From positions 2,604,001 to 2,668,000 of the forward strand of contig NZ_LT629703.1 in NCBI RefSeq assembly GCF_900103365.1: a stretch of DNA of 64,000 bases. The letters run 5' to 3'. The notes beneath the pieces were generated by a model. The model did no database searches, was not told the DNA's origin, and saw only the letters and a program-made list of their open reading frames with translations. Position numbers and translations under genes: made by a program. Position 1 is the first letter of the stretch. The number at the start of each line of letters is the position of its first letter. This DNA is from Afipia sp. GAS231 (GTDB lineage Bacteria; Pseudomonadota; Alphaproteobacteria; Rhizobiales; Xanthobacteraceae). Shown here piece after piece: positions 36,189-45,837 of this stretch.

Positions 36189-37799
36189 GTGGGCTCATAC
36201 GTGCTGGCTGCTTTCGCGCGCCAATTCAATCCGCTGTCACTACCGAAGGCCGGATATCAAATCGGCCTGGCTTCGCTATTGCTCGTCGCCGGAGCAGGCG
36301 CGGTCCATGACGCGACCGCGCTGAACGAAACCCGCACGCTTTCCTTCCACCACACTCATTCCGACGAAGACCTCACCGTCACCTTCAAGCGCGACGGCCG
36401 CTACGACGAAGAAGCGCTGAAGCAGCTCAATCACTTCCTCCGCGACTGGCGCAGCCAGGACCAGACCACGATGGATCGTCACCTCTTCGACATCCTCTGG
36501 GAAGTCTACCGCGACGTCGACGGCAAGACGCCGATCCAGATCATCTCCTCCTACCGCTCCCCCGCCACCAACGCCATGCTGCGCCGCCGCTCCTCGGGCG
36601 TGGCGCGCTTCAGCCAGCACATGCTCGGCCATGCGATGGACTTCTACATCCCGGACGTGCCGCTGGAACAGATCCGCTACGCCGGGCTGCGTCTGCAGCG
36701 CGGCGGCGTCGGCTTCTATCCAACCTCGGGCTCCCCGTTCGTTCATCTCGATACCGGCAGCATCCGTCACTGGCCGCGTATGAACCACGACCAGCTCGCC
36801 AAGGTCTTCCCGGACGGCCGCACCGTGCATGTTCCGACCGACGGCAAGCCGTTGAAGGGGTATGAGCTGGCGCTGGCCGATATCGAAAAGCGCGGCAATG
36901 GCGACGACGCCGCCACCGTCGGCAAGAAGCCCGGCCTGTTCGCCGCGCTGTTCAAGAGCAAGGCTTCCGAGGACGACGAGGAAGCCGCAGCGCCGGTCGT
37001 CAGTGCGAAACCCGCCCCGGCACCGGTCGTGGCCGCCGCAGCACCGGCGCCGCGCTCGAAGGCCGCAGCCACCCTGCAACTGGCCTCGGCCGACGCGCAG
37101 ATCGTTCCGGCACCTAAAGCCAAGGCAGAGACCAAGTCTGAGTCCAAGCCTGCCGTACTGGCTTCCAACGAGCCGAAGCCGCAGACCCCCGCCGATATCA
37201 TCAACGCCCGCGGCTTCTGGGGCGATACCCCGACAGAGACCAAGCAGGCCAGCCCGGCGCAGGTCGCCGCCCTCAGGGCACGCGAGGCCGTGGGCGCCGC
37301 CGATCCGCAGCCGACCGCCAGCGTTACCGAAGCCTTCAACAAGGCGCTGGCCTATGCGCCGGCCGCGACCTCGCCGGTCGACCGCGCCAACATCGTCGCC
37401 GCCTCGGCCCCGATCCCGCGCAGCGTCCGCCCGACCCGCAATCCCGCAGTTGCGGCGACCGAGATCAATACCGTGGTCGCCAAGGGAATTCAGGGTGGAG
37501 TTCAGGGGCAGGACAGCGTGATCTCGACCTCGACCCGCCTCGCCGCCGCCAAGGGCAGCGACATCTGGATGCGGGTCGTGATGCTGGCGCCGAGCGCGAG
37601 CAACGCGATGTCGACGACGGTGCTCGGCGATACCGACATGACCATGATGCGCGGTTTCTTCGTCAAGCCGCTGGCCGCGATCGCCATGACCTTCTCGGAC
37701 GATCCGATGATGGGCATGACCACCGACCGATTCACCGGTTCGGCCACCGCGAAGCTGACGACGCAGTCGTTCACGCTGCGCACTGCTTCGCTGCGCTAG
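36189..37799 (+). CDS. MepK-like murein endopeptidase (DUF882, M15 family)
   Basis: A 536-residue exported protein. An N-terminal hydrophobic segment (IGLASLLLVAGAGAV) acts as signal. Residues about 60-220 form the M15/DUF882 domain with zinc-site motifs SQHMLGHAMDFYI and PFVHLDTGSIRHW. The remaining 300 residues are Ala/Pro-rich with no recognised domain. In E. coli MepK cleaves 3-3 cross-links and is encoded beside LdtD, as here. Start is a GTG, either 36189 or 36201; the second has a better upstream G-rich site. Confidence 0.85.
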   Translation: MGSYVLAAFARQFNPLSLPKAGYQIGLASLLLVAGAGAVHDATALNETRTLSFHHTHSDEDLTVTFKRDGRYDEEALKQLNHFLRDWRSQDQTTMDRHLFDILWEVYRDVDGKTPIQIISSYRSPATNAMLRRRSSGVARFSQHMLGHAMDFYIPDVPLEQIRYAGLRLQRGGVGFYPTSGSPFVHLDTGSIRHWPRMNHDQLAKVFPDGRTVHVPTDGKPLKGYELALADIEKRGNGDDAATVGKKPGLFAALFKSKASEDDEEAAAPVVSAKPAPAPVVAAAAPAPRSKAAATLQLASADAQIVPAPKAKAETKSESKPAVLASNEPKPQTPADIINARGFWGDTPTETKQASPAQVAALRAREAVGAADPQPTASVTEAFNKALAYAPAATSPVDRANIVAASAPIPRSVRPTRNPAVAATEINTVVAKGIQGGVQGQDSVISTSTRLAAAKGSDIWMRVVMLAPSASNAMSTTVLGDTDMTMMRGFFVKPLAAIAMTFSDDPMMGMTTDRFTGSATAKLTTQSFTLRTASLR

Positions 37800-37982
37800 C
37801 TCTCACCGCTTCCACGAGCTCGTTGACGTCCTCGCCTGGTGCGCACTTGCGCACGGGGCGCGAGGCCCATACCGCGTGATCTATCGATGACGCGCGGTAC
37901 GGGCGCGCCACACAGCATCCCGTGCCCCTGCCATCATCGCCCAGGGACGCCTTCGCGCCTTCCGCGCTTCCCCTTCGTCGTG

Positions 37983-39746
37983 TCAGGCCGGCAGGCCCGC
38001 CTTGAGGAGACCAGCCTCGTGGCGCTCGCGATCGACATCTCGCTTATAGTGCTGGGTGGCGAGGTGGGCAGCCGTCGAGAAATTCGGCTCGCGCTTTATG
38101 ACCTCTGCCGCGTGCGCGGCGGCCGCGACGGCGTTGCCCATTTGCGCGAAGGTGGCGGCAAGAAAGGCGTGATGGGTGTGGTCGGGCCGCGTGATACGCG
38201 AGAACGCTTCAGCGGCATCGGCATACTTTTCGGCGCCGTAGTAGGCCCGGCCAAGGTGGCTCCAGAAGCGCTCCGGGTGGTACGGGTTGAGGCGCATCGC
38301 CTTCTTGATCCAGTCGATGCCCTCCTCCGGCCGCCCGAGCCACGTTAAAAGCTCGCCCTGCTGCACGACGACAAGGTCGTAATTGGGGTTGAGCGCGAGC
38401 GCCCGCTCCTGGTGGTAGGCTGCCTTGTCGTGATCGTCGCGATTGAGGTTGAGCGCGGCAAGAATCCGGTGCACGTCGCTGTCGTTGTCGTCGAGCTTGA
38501 GCGCGATCTCGAGCTCCGCGCCTACCTGTTCGAACGTCGCGTCACGATCGTCGCACCAGCTGTAGACCCAGGTCTGCCCGAGCACGCAGGCCCGCCAGGC
38601 GTGAGCGTGCGCATAGTTGGGATCAAGCGTGATGGCCCGCTCGAGCAGATGCTGCGCTTCCGCATTGTCTTCCCGCGTCGAACGATGGTGCAGCACCTTG
38701 GCAGCCAGCACACATTCGTAGGCCGCCATGTTGTCGGTCGGCTTGCGCTTGACGCGGTCGTGGGCGGCCGCCTCGACGCGGCCCGGCAGGGTCGCCACGA
38801 TCGCGTGTGTCATCTCGTCCTGGATGGCGAAGATATCGGCAAGCTCGCGGTCGTAGCGCTCGGCCCAAACGTGCCGGTCGGCCTCGGCGTCGATCAACTG
38901 CACCGTGACGCGAATGCGATCGCCGGCCTTTCGCACGCTGCCTTCCAGCACATAGTCGACGGCAAATTCCTTCGCGACCTCCTGCACCTTCACGGCCTTG
39001 CCCTTGTACACGAAGGTCGAGTTGCGCGAGATCACGAGCAGATCGTGGAAGCGCGACAACTCGGTGATGATGTCCTCGGTCAGTCCGTCGGCGAAGAACT
39101 CCTGCTCGGGATCGCCGCTCATGTTGACGAGCGGCAGCACCGCGATCGAGGGCTTTCTGGCGACCGTCGGCGCCGCCACATTCCTTACCTGATCAGACGC
39201 CCCCCTCGAATCCGGATCGAGACGGACGCGGAAGACCCGGATCGGGCGAACGATGTTCTTGACGGTCTGATCGCCGAGATCCTCGAAGCTCAGATCTTCC
39301 AGCCGATCGCCGACCTGATCGCGGACCGCGCCCGAAACGCAGATACCGCCGGACTCGGCCAGCACTTCCAGGCGGGATGCGACATTGACGCCGTCGCCGA
39401 AGATGTCGCTGCCGTCAACGATCACGTCGCCTAGATTGATGCCGATGCGAAACTGCATCCAGCGCGCCGGCGCGACGTCCGCGTTGCGGCGCGCCATCCG
39501 GCGCTGAACTTCCGCCGCGCACAGCACCGCGTCAACGACGCTGTGGAATTCGACCAGCATGCCGTCGCCGGTGGTCTTGATGATGCGGCCGCGATTCTTG
39601 GCGATGGCCGGATCGATCAGCTCGATCCGATGGGTCTTCAGGCGCGCAAGTGTGCCCGTCTCGTCAGCCTCCATGAGCCGACTATAGCCGACCATGTCGG
39701 CGGCGAGGACCGCAGCGAGCCTTCGCTCTGGTCCAGGCACGTCCAT
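37983..39746 (-). CDS. Class III adenylate cyclase with C-terminal TPR region
   Basis: A 587-residue protein. The N-terminal cyclase domain keeps both metal-binding Asp (LAADMVGYSRLM and TTGDGMLVEF) and the Asn/Arg pair in GDGVNVASRLE, so it should be active in making cAMP. A middle segment (RKPSIAVLPLVNMSGDPEQ to WAERYDREL) is the domain that usually follows in this architecture. TPR repeats fill the last 250 residues. No membrane helix seen. Start at 39746 (MDVPGPERR). Confidence 0.92.
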   Translation of the reverse strand: MDVPGPERRLAAVLAADMVGYSRLMEADETGTLARLKTHRIELIDPAIAKNRGRIIKTTGDGMLVEFHSVVDAVLCAAEVQRRMARRNADVAPARWMQFRIGINLGDVIVDGSDIFGDGVNVASRLEVLAESGGICVSGAVRDQVGDRLEDLSFEDLGDQTVKNIVRPIRVFRVRLDPDSRGASDQVRNVAAPTVARKPSIAVLPLVNMSGDPEQEFFADGLTEDIITELSRFHDLLVISRNSTFVYKGKAVKVQEVAKEFAVDYVLEGSVRKAGDRIRVTVQLIDAEADRHVWAERYDRELADIFAIQDEMTHAIVATLPGRVEAAAHDRVKRKPTDNMAAYECVLAAKVLHHRSTREDNAEAQHLLERAITLDPNYAHAHAWRACVLGQTWVYSWCDDRDATFEQVGAELEIALKLDDNDSDVHRILAALNLNRDDHDKAAYHQERALALNPNYDLVVVQQGELLTWLGRPEEGIDWIKKAMRLNPYHPERFWSHLGRAYYGAEKYADAAEAFSRITRPDHTHHAFLAATFAQMGNAVAAAAHAAEVIKREPNFSTAAHLATQHYKRDVDRERHEAGLLKAGLPA

Positions 39747-39866
39747 TTCTTCGGTTCCCTCGCAGGGCAGTCTAGCAGATCAGGGGCTTTAGCCCAAGCT
39801 TTCGAGCGCCGCGTCGGCGATCGCCAAGGAACGGCCATGCGACTTGTAGATGCGTTCGCCGGTTTC

Positions 39867-40289
39867 TTAATCCGGGACGGCCTCTCCTGAACCGCCAAAC
39901 TCCTTCGGAAAATCCCTCAGCTTGGGAACGCCGTCGTGCATCGGCAAAACTGTCTGAGCGTAATTTACGTGTACACCGGGCGTAAATTTCAACGTCGGCA
40001 GCATCGCCGCGAAAACGTCGACCAATCCCAAGGGCGGATGATTGGTCATCAGGTGCCCGCCGCATTTCGCGCAATACTTGCGCTGGCTGAGCTCAGTCTT
40101 CTGGAACGTCGCGACATGCTCGGCCCCCGATGTGATCCGTACCGCCTCCGGCTTCCAGAGGCTGAAGGCGTTCACAGGTCCGCCGGACCACGAACGACAG
40201 GAATCGCAATGACAATAGCCCATGGCCTCCGGTGACCCCGTGACCTCCAGTTTGACTGCGCCGCAAAAGCAGCTTCCAAAGTGAGCCAT
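39867..40289 (-). CDS. GFA-family protein (glutathione-dependent formaldehyde-activating type)
   Basis: A 140-residue zinc protein of the GFA fold. Zinc ligands are visible as GSCFCGAV, GYCHCDSCR and KYCAKCGGHL. Members bind glutathione or metals, but only a few have known activity. Start at 40289 with a GGAGGGAG site. A perfect 8-base inverted repeat lies 20 bases upstream and may be an operator. The gene converges with nothing; the cyclase lies downstream on the same strand. Confidence 0.9.
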   Translation of the reverse strand: MAHFGSCFCGAVKLEVTGSPEAMGYCHCDSCRSWSGGPVNAFSLWKPEAVRITSGAEHVATFQKTELSQRKYCAKCGGHLMTNHPPLGLVDVFAAMLPTLKFTPGVHVNYAQTVLPMHDGVPKLRDFPKEFGGSGEAVPD

Positions 40290-40623
40290 CGGCTCCCTCC
40301 TTCGAGTTCGTTCGCTATCGGTAGCGAACGCAAGGGACACTCCGACGTTACGTTAACAAACTAATAGGCGCGCCGCATCCTTCGATCGGAGAGCAAAATG
40401 GGGCAATTGCGCTCCTTCGCGAATGTCCGGTCAGCGGTCATTCGCTACAGAAATGCGTTGCCGGTACTACGCCGGCTCCTCCCTTGAGAGCGACCAAATG
40501 ACGGACGCCGCGGGTTGTCTCAAACGTGGCATCCCACGGTGAAGGCCAGATTTTGCCAACACCCGAGGACGGGAGTAACCTCAGGCCCAACCAGCCGATC
40601 ATTGCGTAGAACAGGAGGATGTC
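40290..40623. other. Divergent promoter region between the GFA gene and the flavin oxidase
   Basis: 334 bases between divergent starts. At the left is the inverted repeat described separately. At the right AGGAGG at 40613-40618 serves the oxidase gene. The AT-richer patch TTACGTTAACAAACTAATA (about 40348-40366) could hold promoter elements for the GFA gene. No RNA gene or coding frame is supported. Confidence 0.45.
40310..40329 (-). promoter_or_regulatory. Perfect inverted repeat upstream of the GFA gene
   Basis: GTTCGCTA (40310-40317), TCGG, TAGCGAAC (40322-40329). The arms are exact. The spacing from the start codon fits an operator for a dimeric repressor, for example of TetR or ArsR type. 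No regulator gene is adjacent, so the protein that binds it is unknown. Confidence 0.5.
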
Positions 40624-42009
40624 ATGCAAGCCATGGCCACCGAAGTTTTCATCGGCAACATGCGCGGCCCGGTCATCAGGCGAACGGATGCCGATTATGA
40701 CGCTGTGCGGAGCCTCTACAACGGGATGATCGACAAGAGTCCCGTGATGATTGCGCGGTGTAGCGACGTCGCTGACGTTGTCACTGCGGTCAATTTTGCA
40801 AGACAAAACGATCTCCAGGTCGCCATCCGCGGAGGTGGTCACAACGGGCCGGGCCTCGGCAGTGTCGACGAGGGGCTAATGATCGACCTGTCGATGATGA
40901 AAGGCGTGCGGGTCAATCCCGCCGCCCGCACCGTCCGCGTCGGTCCCGGCTGCACGCAAGGCGATGTCGACCACGCCACGCATATCTACGGCCTCGCCGT
41001 GCCGGCCGGCTTTGTCTCGACGACCGGCATCGCCGGCCTCACGCTTGGCGGCGGTACCGGATACCTCACGCGCAAGTATGGCCTCACCATCGACAATCTA
41101 CTCGAGGCGGATGTCGTGCTTGCCGACGGTCGCATCGTCACCGCCAACACGTCGGAGAATGCTGACCTCTACTGGGGCCTGCGCGGCGGCGGTGGCAATT
41201 TCGGCATCGTCACGAGCTTCCTGTTCCGGGCTCATCCGGTGAAGATGGTCTATGCCGGTCCAGTGTTCTGGGATCTCGAAAATGCCCGCACCATCATGCA
41301 GAAATACAGGGATTTCCTGCCTGGCGCTCCCGAGGACCTCGGGGCCTTTGTCGGCTTGAAGACTGTTCCACCTGTCGATCCGTTCCCGGCGGAGCATCAG
41401 GGCAAGCGCGCCTGCGCCATCATCGCCTGCTACAATGGTCCGGCAGAAGATGGCCAGGCGATCATGGCCAGGTTGCTTGGTGAGCTGCCGCCGCCGCTCT
41501 TCAACTGGATGGGCGAAATGCCCTATCCGGCGCTCCAGTCCATGTTCGATCCGTTCTTCCCGAAGGGCCTGCAGTGGTACTGGCGTGGCGATTTCGTCAA
41601 AGAACTGACCGACGAAGCCATTGATGCCCATATCGCTCAGGCACAGAAGCTGCCGAGCGCACTCTCGCTCATGCATCTTTATCCGATCGACGGCGCCGTC
41701 CGCCGCGTCGGCAAGAACGACACCGCCTGGAACACGCGCGACGCGACCTGGTCGATGGTCATTGCCGGTATCGATCCCAATCCGCAAAAAGCAGGCGAGA
41801 TCACGCGCTGGACCAAGGGCTACTGGGAGGCCGTGCATCCTTACTCGGCTGACGGCGGCTATGTGAACTTCATGATGGACGATGGGGACGACAGCAGGCT
41901 CAAGGCCACCTATGGCGACAACTATGATCGTCTTGTCGCCTTGAAGGGCAAATACGACCCGACGAACTTCTTCCGCTTGAACCAGAACATCAGACCGCTG
42001 CACTCATAA
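40624..42009 (+). CDS. FAD-linked oxidase with BBE domain (6-hydroxynicotine oxidase-like)
   Basis: A 461-residue flavoprotein of the PCMH/berberine-bridge type. The FAD-linking His is in RGGGHNGPG; the second linkage site of bicovalent members is not a Cys (AGFVSTTGIAGLTLGGG), so attachment is probably single. The C-terminal BBE motif is YDRLVALKGKYDPTNFFRLN. It oxidises a sugar, amine or similar molecule with oxygen. A strong AGGAGG precedes the ATG at 40624; ATG at 40633 is an alternative. Confidence 0.9.
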   Translation: MQAMATEVFIGNMRGPVIRRTDADYDAVRSLYNGMIDKSPVMIARCSDVADVVTAVNFARQNDLQVAIRGGGHNGPGLGSVDEGLMIDLSMMKGVRVNPAARTVRVGPGCTQGDVDHATHIYGLAVPAGFVSTTGIAGLTLGGGTGYLTRKYGLTIDNLLEADVVLADGRIVTANTSENADLYWGLRGGGGNFGIVTSFLFRAHPVKMVYAGPVFWDLENARTIMQKYRDFLPGAPEDLGAFVGLKTVPPVDPFPAEHQGKRACAIIACYNGPAEDGQAIMARLLGELPPPLFNWMGEMPYPALQSMFDPFFPKGLQWYWRGDFVKELTDEAIDAHIAQAQKLPSALSLMHLYPIDGAVRRVGKNDTAWNTRDATWSMVIAGIDPNPQKAGEITRWTKGYWEAVHPYSADGGYVNFMMDDGDDSRLKATYGDNYDRLVALKGKYDPTNFFRLNQNIRPLHS

Positions 42010-42134
42010 ACGGTCAGCGGCTTCACGGCCGGGGGATTGGATCGCGTTCGGCGTACGCCGAACGCGCCATTCAGCGCCAGCCGCGCTGGCTCAACTCGTC
42101 CAAACTTGCGCGCACCGAAAAATGCCTGCCGGCC

Positions 42135-42407
42135 TCACAGCATCCCGAGGGCCTGCATGTAGGTTTCCAGGATCGTCTCTTCCTCGGCCCGCTCGTTGGC
42201 GTCCTGCTTGCGCATCCGGATGATGGTGCGGATCGCCTTGACGTCATAGCCGTTGCCCTTGGCCTCGGCGTAAACGTCGCGGATGTCGTCGGAGATCGTC
42301 TTCTTTTCTTCTTCCAGACGCTCGATCCGCTCGATGATGGCCTTGAGCTGGTCTTTGGCGAATTTGGTCGCGGGCTCGTCCTGGACGGCGGCGGCGGAAG
42401 TGGCCAT
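42135..42407 (-). CDS. gapR: GapR nucleoid-associated protein (DUF2312)
   Basis: A 90-residue, mostly helical DNA-binding protein. The family signature is plain: [39 protein letters not shown] and a short C-terminal helix. In Caulobacter GapR binds overtwisted DNA ahead of replication and transcription complexes and helps topoisomerases. It stands alone with about 250 bases upstream containing palindromes. Confidence 0.95.
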   Translation of the reverse strand: MATSAAAVQDEPATKFAKDQLKAIIERIERLEEEKKTISDDIRDVYAEAKGNGYDVKAIRTIIRMRKQDANERAEEETILETYMQALGML

Positions 42408-42561
42408 CGGGTACTCCTGAATGGAACTGAAGTTGGGGCTGAAAGATCAAGCGCCGCACGCTTTCCCGCGCGGCGCTTTTGTCAGATTGACCCTCAGGAT
42501 TGGGGCCGCCTGCGTCAAGGCAACATCGCGCTCATCCACAGCGCGCCCACAGGAAGGTAAG

Positions 42562-42646
42562 CCTCATGGTGGGGAGGCGCCCCGGGGCGCCGAGCCAGTC
42601 ATCCTTCGAGACGCGCGCCGAGCGGCGCGCTCCTCAGGATGAGGAC
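42562..42646. repeat. Composite palindromic intergenic element
   Basis: Starts with CCTCATGGTGGGGAGGCGCC and ends with CCTCAGGATGAGG. The inner part has AGACGCGCGCCGAGCGGCGCGCTCC-type pairing (GCGCGCC/GGCGCGC) and ATCCTTCGAG at 42601. This matches in outline a widespread Bradyrhizobium element with 'catccttcgag...cctcaggatgag' arms. It lies between DUF1244 and gapR. Confidence 0.65.
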
Positions 42647-42655
42647 GAAATGAAA

Positions 42656-42958
<303 letters not shown>

Positions 42959-42980
42959 GGCCGTGGGTCCCGCTTTGGAG

Positions 42981-43030
42981 GCATGATCCGGAAAATGGAG
43001 AGCGGCTTTCCGAACAGATCATGCCCAAAC
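42981..43030. repeat. GCATGATC...GATCATGC palindromic element, copy 1
   Basis: GCATGATCCGGAAAATGGA at the left and CCGAACAGATCATGCCCA at the right form the two arms of a stem of about 50 bases. A shorter relative is at 63861-63904. The family is common in Rhizobiales intergenic DNA. It sits upstream of the DUF1244 gene. Confidence 0.7.
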
Positions 43031-43191
43031 ATGAAGGCAAGCATATTGATATCAGGTGGGAATTGTCACAGATTTTGCCATATCGGCGCGCAAAACAGGG
43101 CCCTTCCGGTGGCAATTTCGGCCCCACCGCCAGTTCAAGGTTTACCGGCGGGCCGCGCCAAATCGTCAATCATTTGATATAGCCTCGCTGC

Positions 43192-43776
43192 ATGACTGCA
43201 ACAGATTCTCTCCGTTCCACCCCCCTCTCCGCACGCCTGACCGCCGGCCTCCTGCCGGTGCTGGCCTTTGTGCTGATGTGCCTGTGGAACGGCTCAGCCG
43301 CGGCTGATTTCCGTCTCTGCAACAACACCTCGAGCCGGGTCGGCATCGCGCTGGGCTACAAGGACGCCGAGGGCTGGACCACCGAGGGCTGGTGGAACGT
43401 TTCCTCGCGCAGTTGCGAAACATTGCTGCGTGGAACGCTTGTCGCGCGCTTCTATTATATCTACGCCTTGGACTATGACCGCGGCGGCGAATGGTCGGGC
43501 CAGGCCTTCATGTGCTCGCGCGACAAGGAATTCACCATCAAGGGCACCGAGAACTGCCTGGCGCGCGGCTTCGACCGCACCGGGTTTTTCGAAGTCGACA
43601 CCGGCGAACAGCGAGCATGGACCGTGCAACTGACCGAAGCCAACGAGCAGCCAGCGCAACGCGTGCCGGGAATTCCGGGAACGGTGGGTCCGGGCAACCC
43701 GGGCGGGGTTCCAGGGCTGGCACCGGGCGGGACGCCGCCGGGCGGACCGGGACTGCCGGCGGCGCCCAAGCAATGA
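43192..43776 (+). CDS. DUF1036 exported protein
   Basis: A 194-residue exported protein. Signal peptide to about residue 37 (LWNGSAAADF). The DUF1036 core DFRLCNNTSSRVGIALGYK, EGWWNVSSRSCETLL and AFMCSRDKEF follows, with paired Cys likely forming disulfides. The last 45 residues are Pro/Gly-rich repeats of PGxPGG type. Function unknown. Its stop overlaps the pyk start (ATGA). Confidence 0.9.
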   Translation: MTATDSLRSTPLSARLTAGLLPVLAFVLMCLWNGSAAADFRLCNNTSSRVGIALGYKDAEGWTTEGWWNVSSRSCETLLRGTLVARFYYIYALDYDRGGEWSGQAFMCSRDKEFTIKGTENCLARGFDRTGFFEVDTGEQRAWTVQLTEANEQPAQRVPGIPGTVGPGNPGGVPGLAPGGTPPGGPGLPAAPKQ

Positions 43777-45209
43777 GACGGCTCCGTCGCATCAAAATCC
43801 TCGCAACCCTCGGCCCGGCATCGTCAGACAGCGCGATGATCCGAAAACTGTTCGAGGCCGGCGCGGACGTGTTCCGCATCAACATGAGCCATACGTCGCA
43901 CGACAAAATGCGCGAACTGGTCAAGACCATCCGCAATGTCGAGAGTAGCTATGGCCGGCCGATCGGCATCCTGGTCGATCTGCAGGGGCCGAAACTGCGG
44001 CTCGGCGCCTTCGCCGAAGGCTCGACCCAGCTCAACAACGGCCAGAGTTTCGTGCTCGATTCCGACAAGACGCCCGGCGACAACAGCCGCGTGCAGCTGC
44101 CGCATCCGGAAATCCTGGCGGCGCTGCGGCCGGGCCATGCGCTGCTGCTCGACGACGGCAAGGTGCGCCTGATCGCCGAGGAAACCTCCCCCGACCGCGC
44201 GGTGACGCGGGTGGTGATCGGCGGCAGGATGTCGGACCGCAAGGGCGTCAGCCTGCCCGATACCGACCTGCCGGTGTCGGCGATGACGCCGAAAGATCGC
44301 GCCGACCTCGAAGCCGCACTTGTCACCGGCGTCGACTGGATCGCGCTCTCCTTTGTGCAGCGCGCTGAAGACGTCAACGAAGCCAAGCGCATCATCCGCG
44401 GCCGCGCCGCCGTGATGGCCAAGATCGAGAAACCGCAGGCGATCGACCGGCTTGCCGAGATACTCGAGGTCTCCGACGCGCTGATGGTGGCGCGCGGCGA
44501 TCTCGGCGTCGAACTGCCGCTGGAGCGGGTGCCGAGCCTGCAGAAACAGATGACGCGGATGGCGCGCCGCGCCGGCAAGCCGGTGGTGATCGCGACCCAG
44601 ATGCTGGAATCGATGATCCAGTCGCCGGTGCCGACCCGCGCCGAAGTCTCCGACGTCGCCACGGCGGTCTATGAGGGCGCCGACGCGATCATGCTGTCGG
44701 CGGAATCCGCCGCCGGAAAATTCCCGGTCGAGGCGGTCTCGACCATGAACCGCATCGGCGAGGAAGTGGAGCGCGACCCGACCTATCGCTCGGTGCTGTC
44801 GGCGCAGCAGCCGAAACCCGAGAATACGGTCGGCGACGCGATTGCGGATGCCGCGCGGCAGATCGCCGAAACGCTGGAATTGTCCGCGATCATCTGCTGG
44901 ACCTCGTCGGGCTCCACTGCCATTCGAGTCGCGCGCGAGCGGCCGAAGCCGCCGGTGGTCGCGATCACGCCGAACCTCGTCACCGGCCGCAAATTGTCTG
45001 TGGTGTGGGGCGTGCATTGCGTGGTGGCGGAAGACGCCCACGACCAGGACGACATGGTCGACCGCGCCGGCTCGATCGCATTCCGCGACGGCTTTGCCAA
45101 GGCCGGCCAGCGCGTCATCATCGTCGCCGGCGTGCCGCTCGGCATCGCCGGCACCACCAACATGGTCCGCATCGCCTATGTCGGCAAGGACGGCGACGCG
45201 AAGAAGTGA
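43773..45209 (+). CDS. pyk: Pyruvate kinase
   Basis: A 478-residue glycolytic enzyme that converts phosphoenolpyruvate and ADP to pyruvate and ATP. Motifs in order: KILATLGPAS, FRINMSH, AKIEKPQAI, ARGDLGVELPLERVP and ATQMLESMI; C-terminal allosteric domain present. The true start is the ATG at 43773 in the DUF1036 stop; a longer frame is a shadow. Translational coupling to DUF1036 is unusual. Confidence 0.96.
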   Translation: MRRLRRIKILATLGPASSDSAMIRKLFEAGADVFRINMSHTSHDKMRELVKTIRNVESSYGRPIGILVDLQGPKLRLGAFAEGSTQLNNGQSFVLDSDKTPGDNSRVQLPHPEILAALRPGHALLLDDGKVRLIAEETSPDRAVTRVVIGGRMSDRKGVSLPDTDLPVSAMTPKDRADLEAALVTGVDWIALSFVQRAEDVNEAKRIIRGRAAVMAKIEKPQAIDRLAEILEVSDALMVARGDLGVELPLERVPSLQKQMTRMARRAGKPVVIATQMLESMIQSPVPTRAEVSDVATAVYEGADAIMLSAESAAGKFPVEAVSTMNRIGEEVERDPTYRSVLSAQQPKPENTVGDAIADAARQIAETLELSAIICWTSSGSTAIRVARERPKPPVVAITPNLVTGRKLSVVWGVHCVVAEDAHDQDDMVDRAGSIAFRDGFAKAGQRVIIVAGVPLGIAGTTNMVRIAYVGKDGDAKK

Positions 45210-45227
45210 CGGCGTCTTCTGGACGCC

Positions 45228-45307
45228 GTCATTCCGGGGCGCCGCATAGCGGCGAACCCGGAATCTCGAGATTCCGGGTTCGATGCTTCGCATCGCCCCG
45301 GAATGAC
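45228..45307. repeat. 80-base palindromic repeat (GTCATTCCGGGGCG family), copy 1
   Basis: Begins GTCATTCCGGGGCG and ends CGCCCCGGAATGAC, with an inner palindrome AACCCGGAATCTCGAGATTC at its centre, so it folds into a branched stem. A second copy with few differences is at 48200-48280. Placed between the convergent pyk and OsmC stops, it may act as a terminator in both directions. Confidence 0.85.
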
Positions 45308-45315
45308 AGGACCGT

Positions 45316-45744
45316 TTAGCCCTGCAACGTCGCGTCCAGCGTGATCTTGGTATTCAGCAGTTTCGACACCGGGCAGCCGGCTTTCGCCATGCCGGCCAAC
45401 TCCTGGAATTTCGCGGCGTCGGCGCCGGGGATCTTCGCCGCCAGCGTCAGATGAACCGCGGTGATCGCAAACCCATCGCCGACTTTCTCCAGCGTCACAT
45501 CGGCCTTGGTTTCCATGTGCTCGGCGGTGAGCTTGGCTTCGCCGAGGATCAGCGACAGCGCCATGGTAAAACAGGCCGAATGCGCGGCACCGATCAGTTC
45601 CTCCGGATTGGAGCCGGGCTTGCCTTCGAAGCGGCTGGCGAAGCCGTAGGGATAATCGCTGAGCGCACCGCTCTTGGTCGAGATCGCGCCCTTGCCGTCC
45701 TTGATGCCGCCCTGCCACTTGGCCGATCCTGATGTCACCGTCAT
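45316..45744 (-). CDS. OsmC-family peroxide resistance protein
   Basis: A 142-residue thiol peroxidase-type protein. The two redox Cys are in HSACFTMALS and AGCPVSKLL, as in OsmC proteins that reduce organic peroxides; residue pattern favours OsmC over Ohr. Start at 45744 (MTVTSGSAKWQG). Convergent with pyk, separated by the palindrome. Confidence 0.9.
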   Translation of the reverse strand: MTVTSGSAKWQGGIKDGKGAISTKSGALSDYPYGFASRFEGKPGSNPEELIGAAHSACFTMALSLILGEAKLTAEHMETKADVTLEKVGDGFAITAVHLTLAAKIPGADAAKFQELAGMAKAGCPVSKLLNTKITLDATLQG

Positions 45745-45837
45745 CTGTCGCTCCTTGCACCGTTGGTTGGCGTTATTGACTACGCCGCACTCTGGCGGAT
45801 GGTTGCGTCAAAGCGGTGTCGGTCGGCGAGGAATTTT

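Noticed and set aside
42449..42483. GC-rich hairpin AAGCGCCGC/GCGGCGCTT upstream of gapR as a terminator
   Set aside because: The stem is real but neither strand has a proper T run or a gene ending close by, so a terminator call is not supported.
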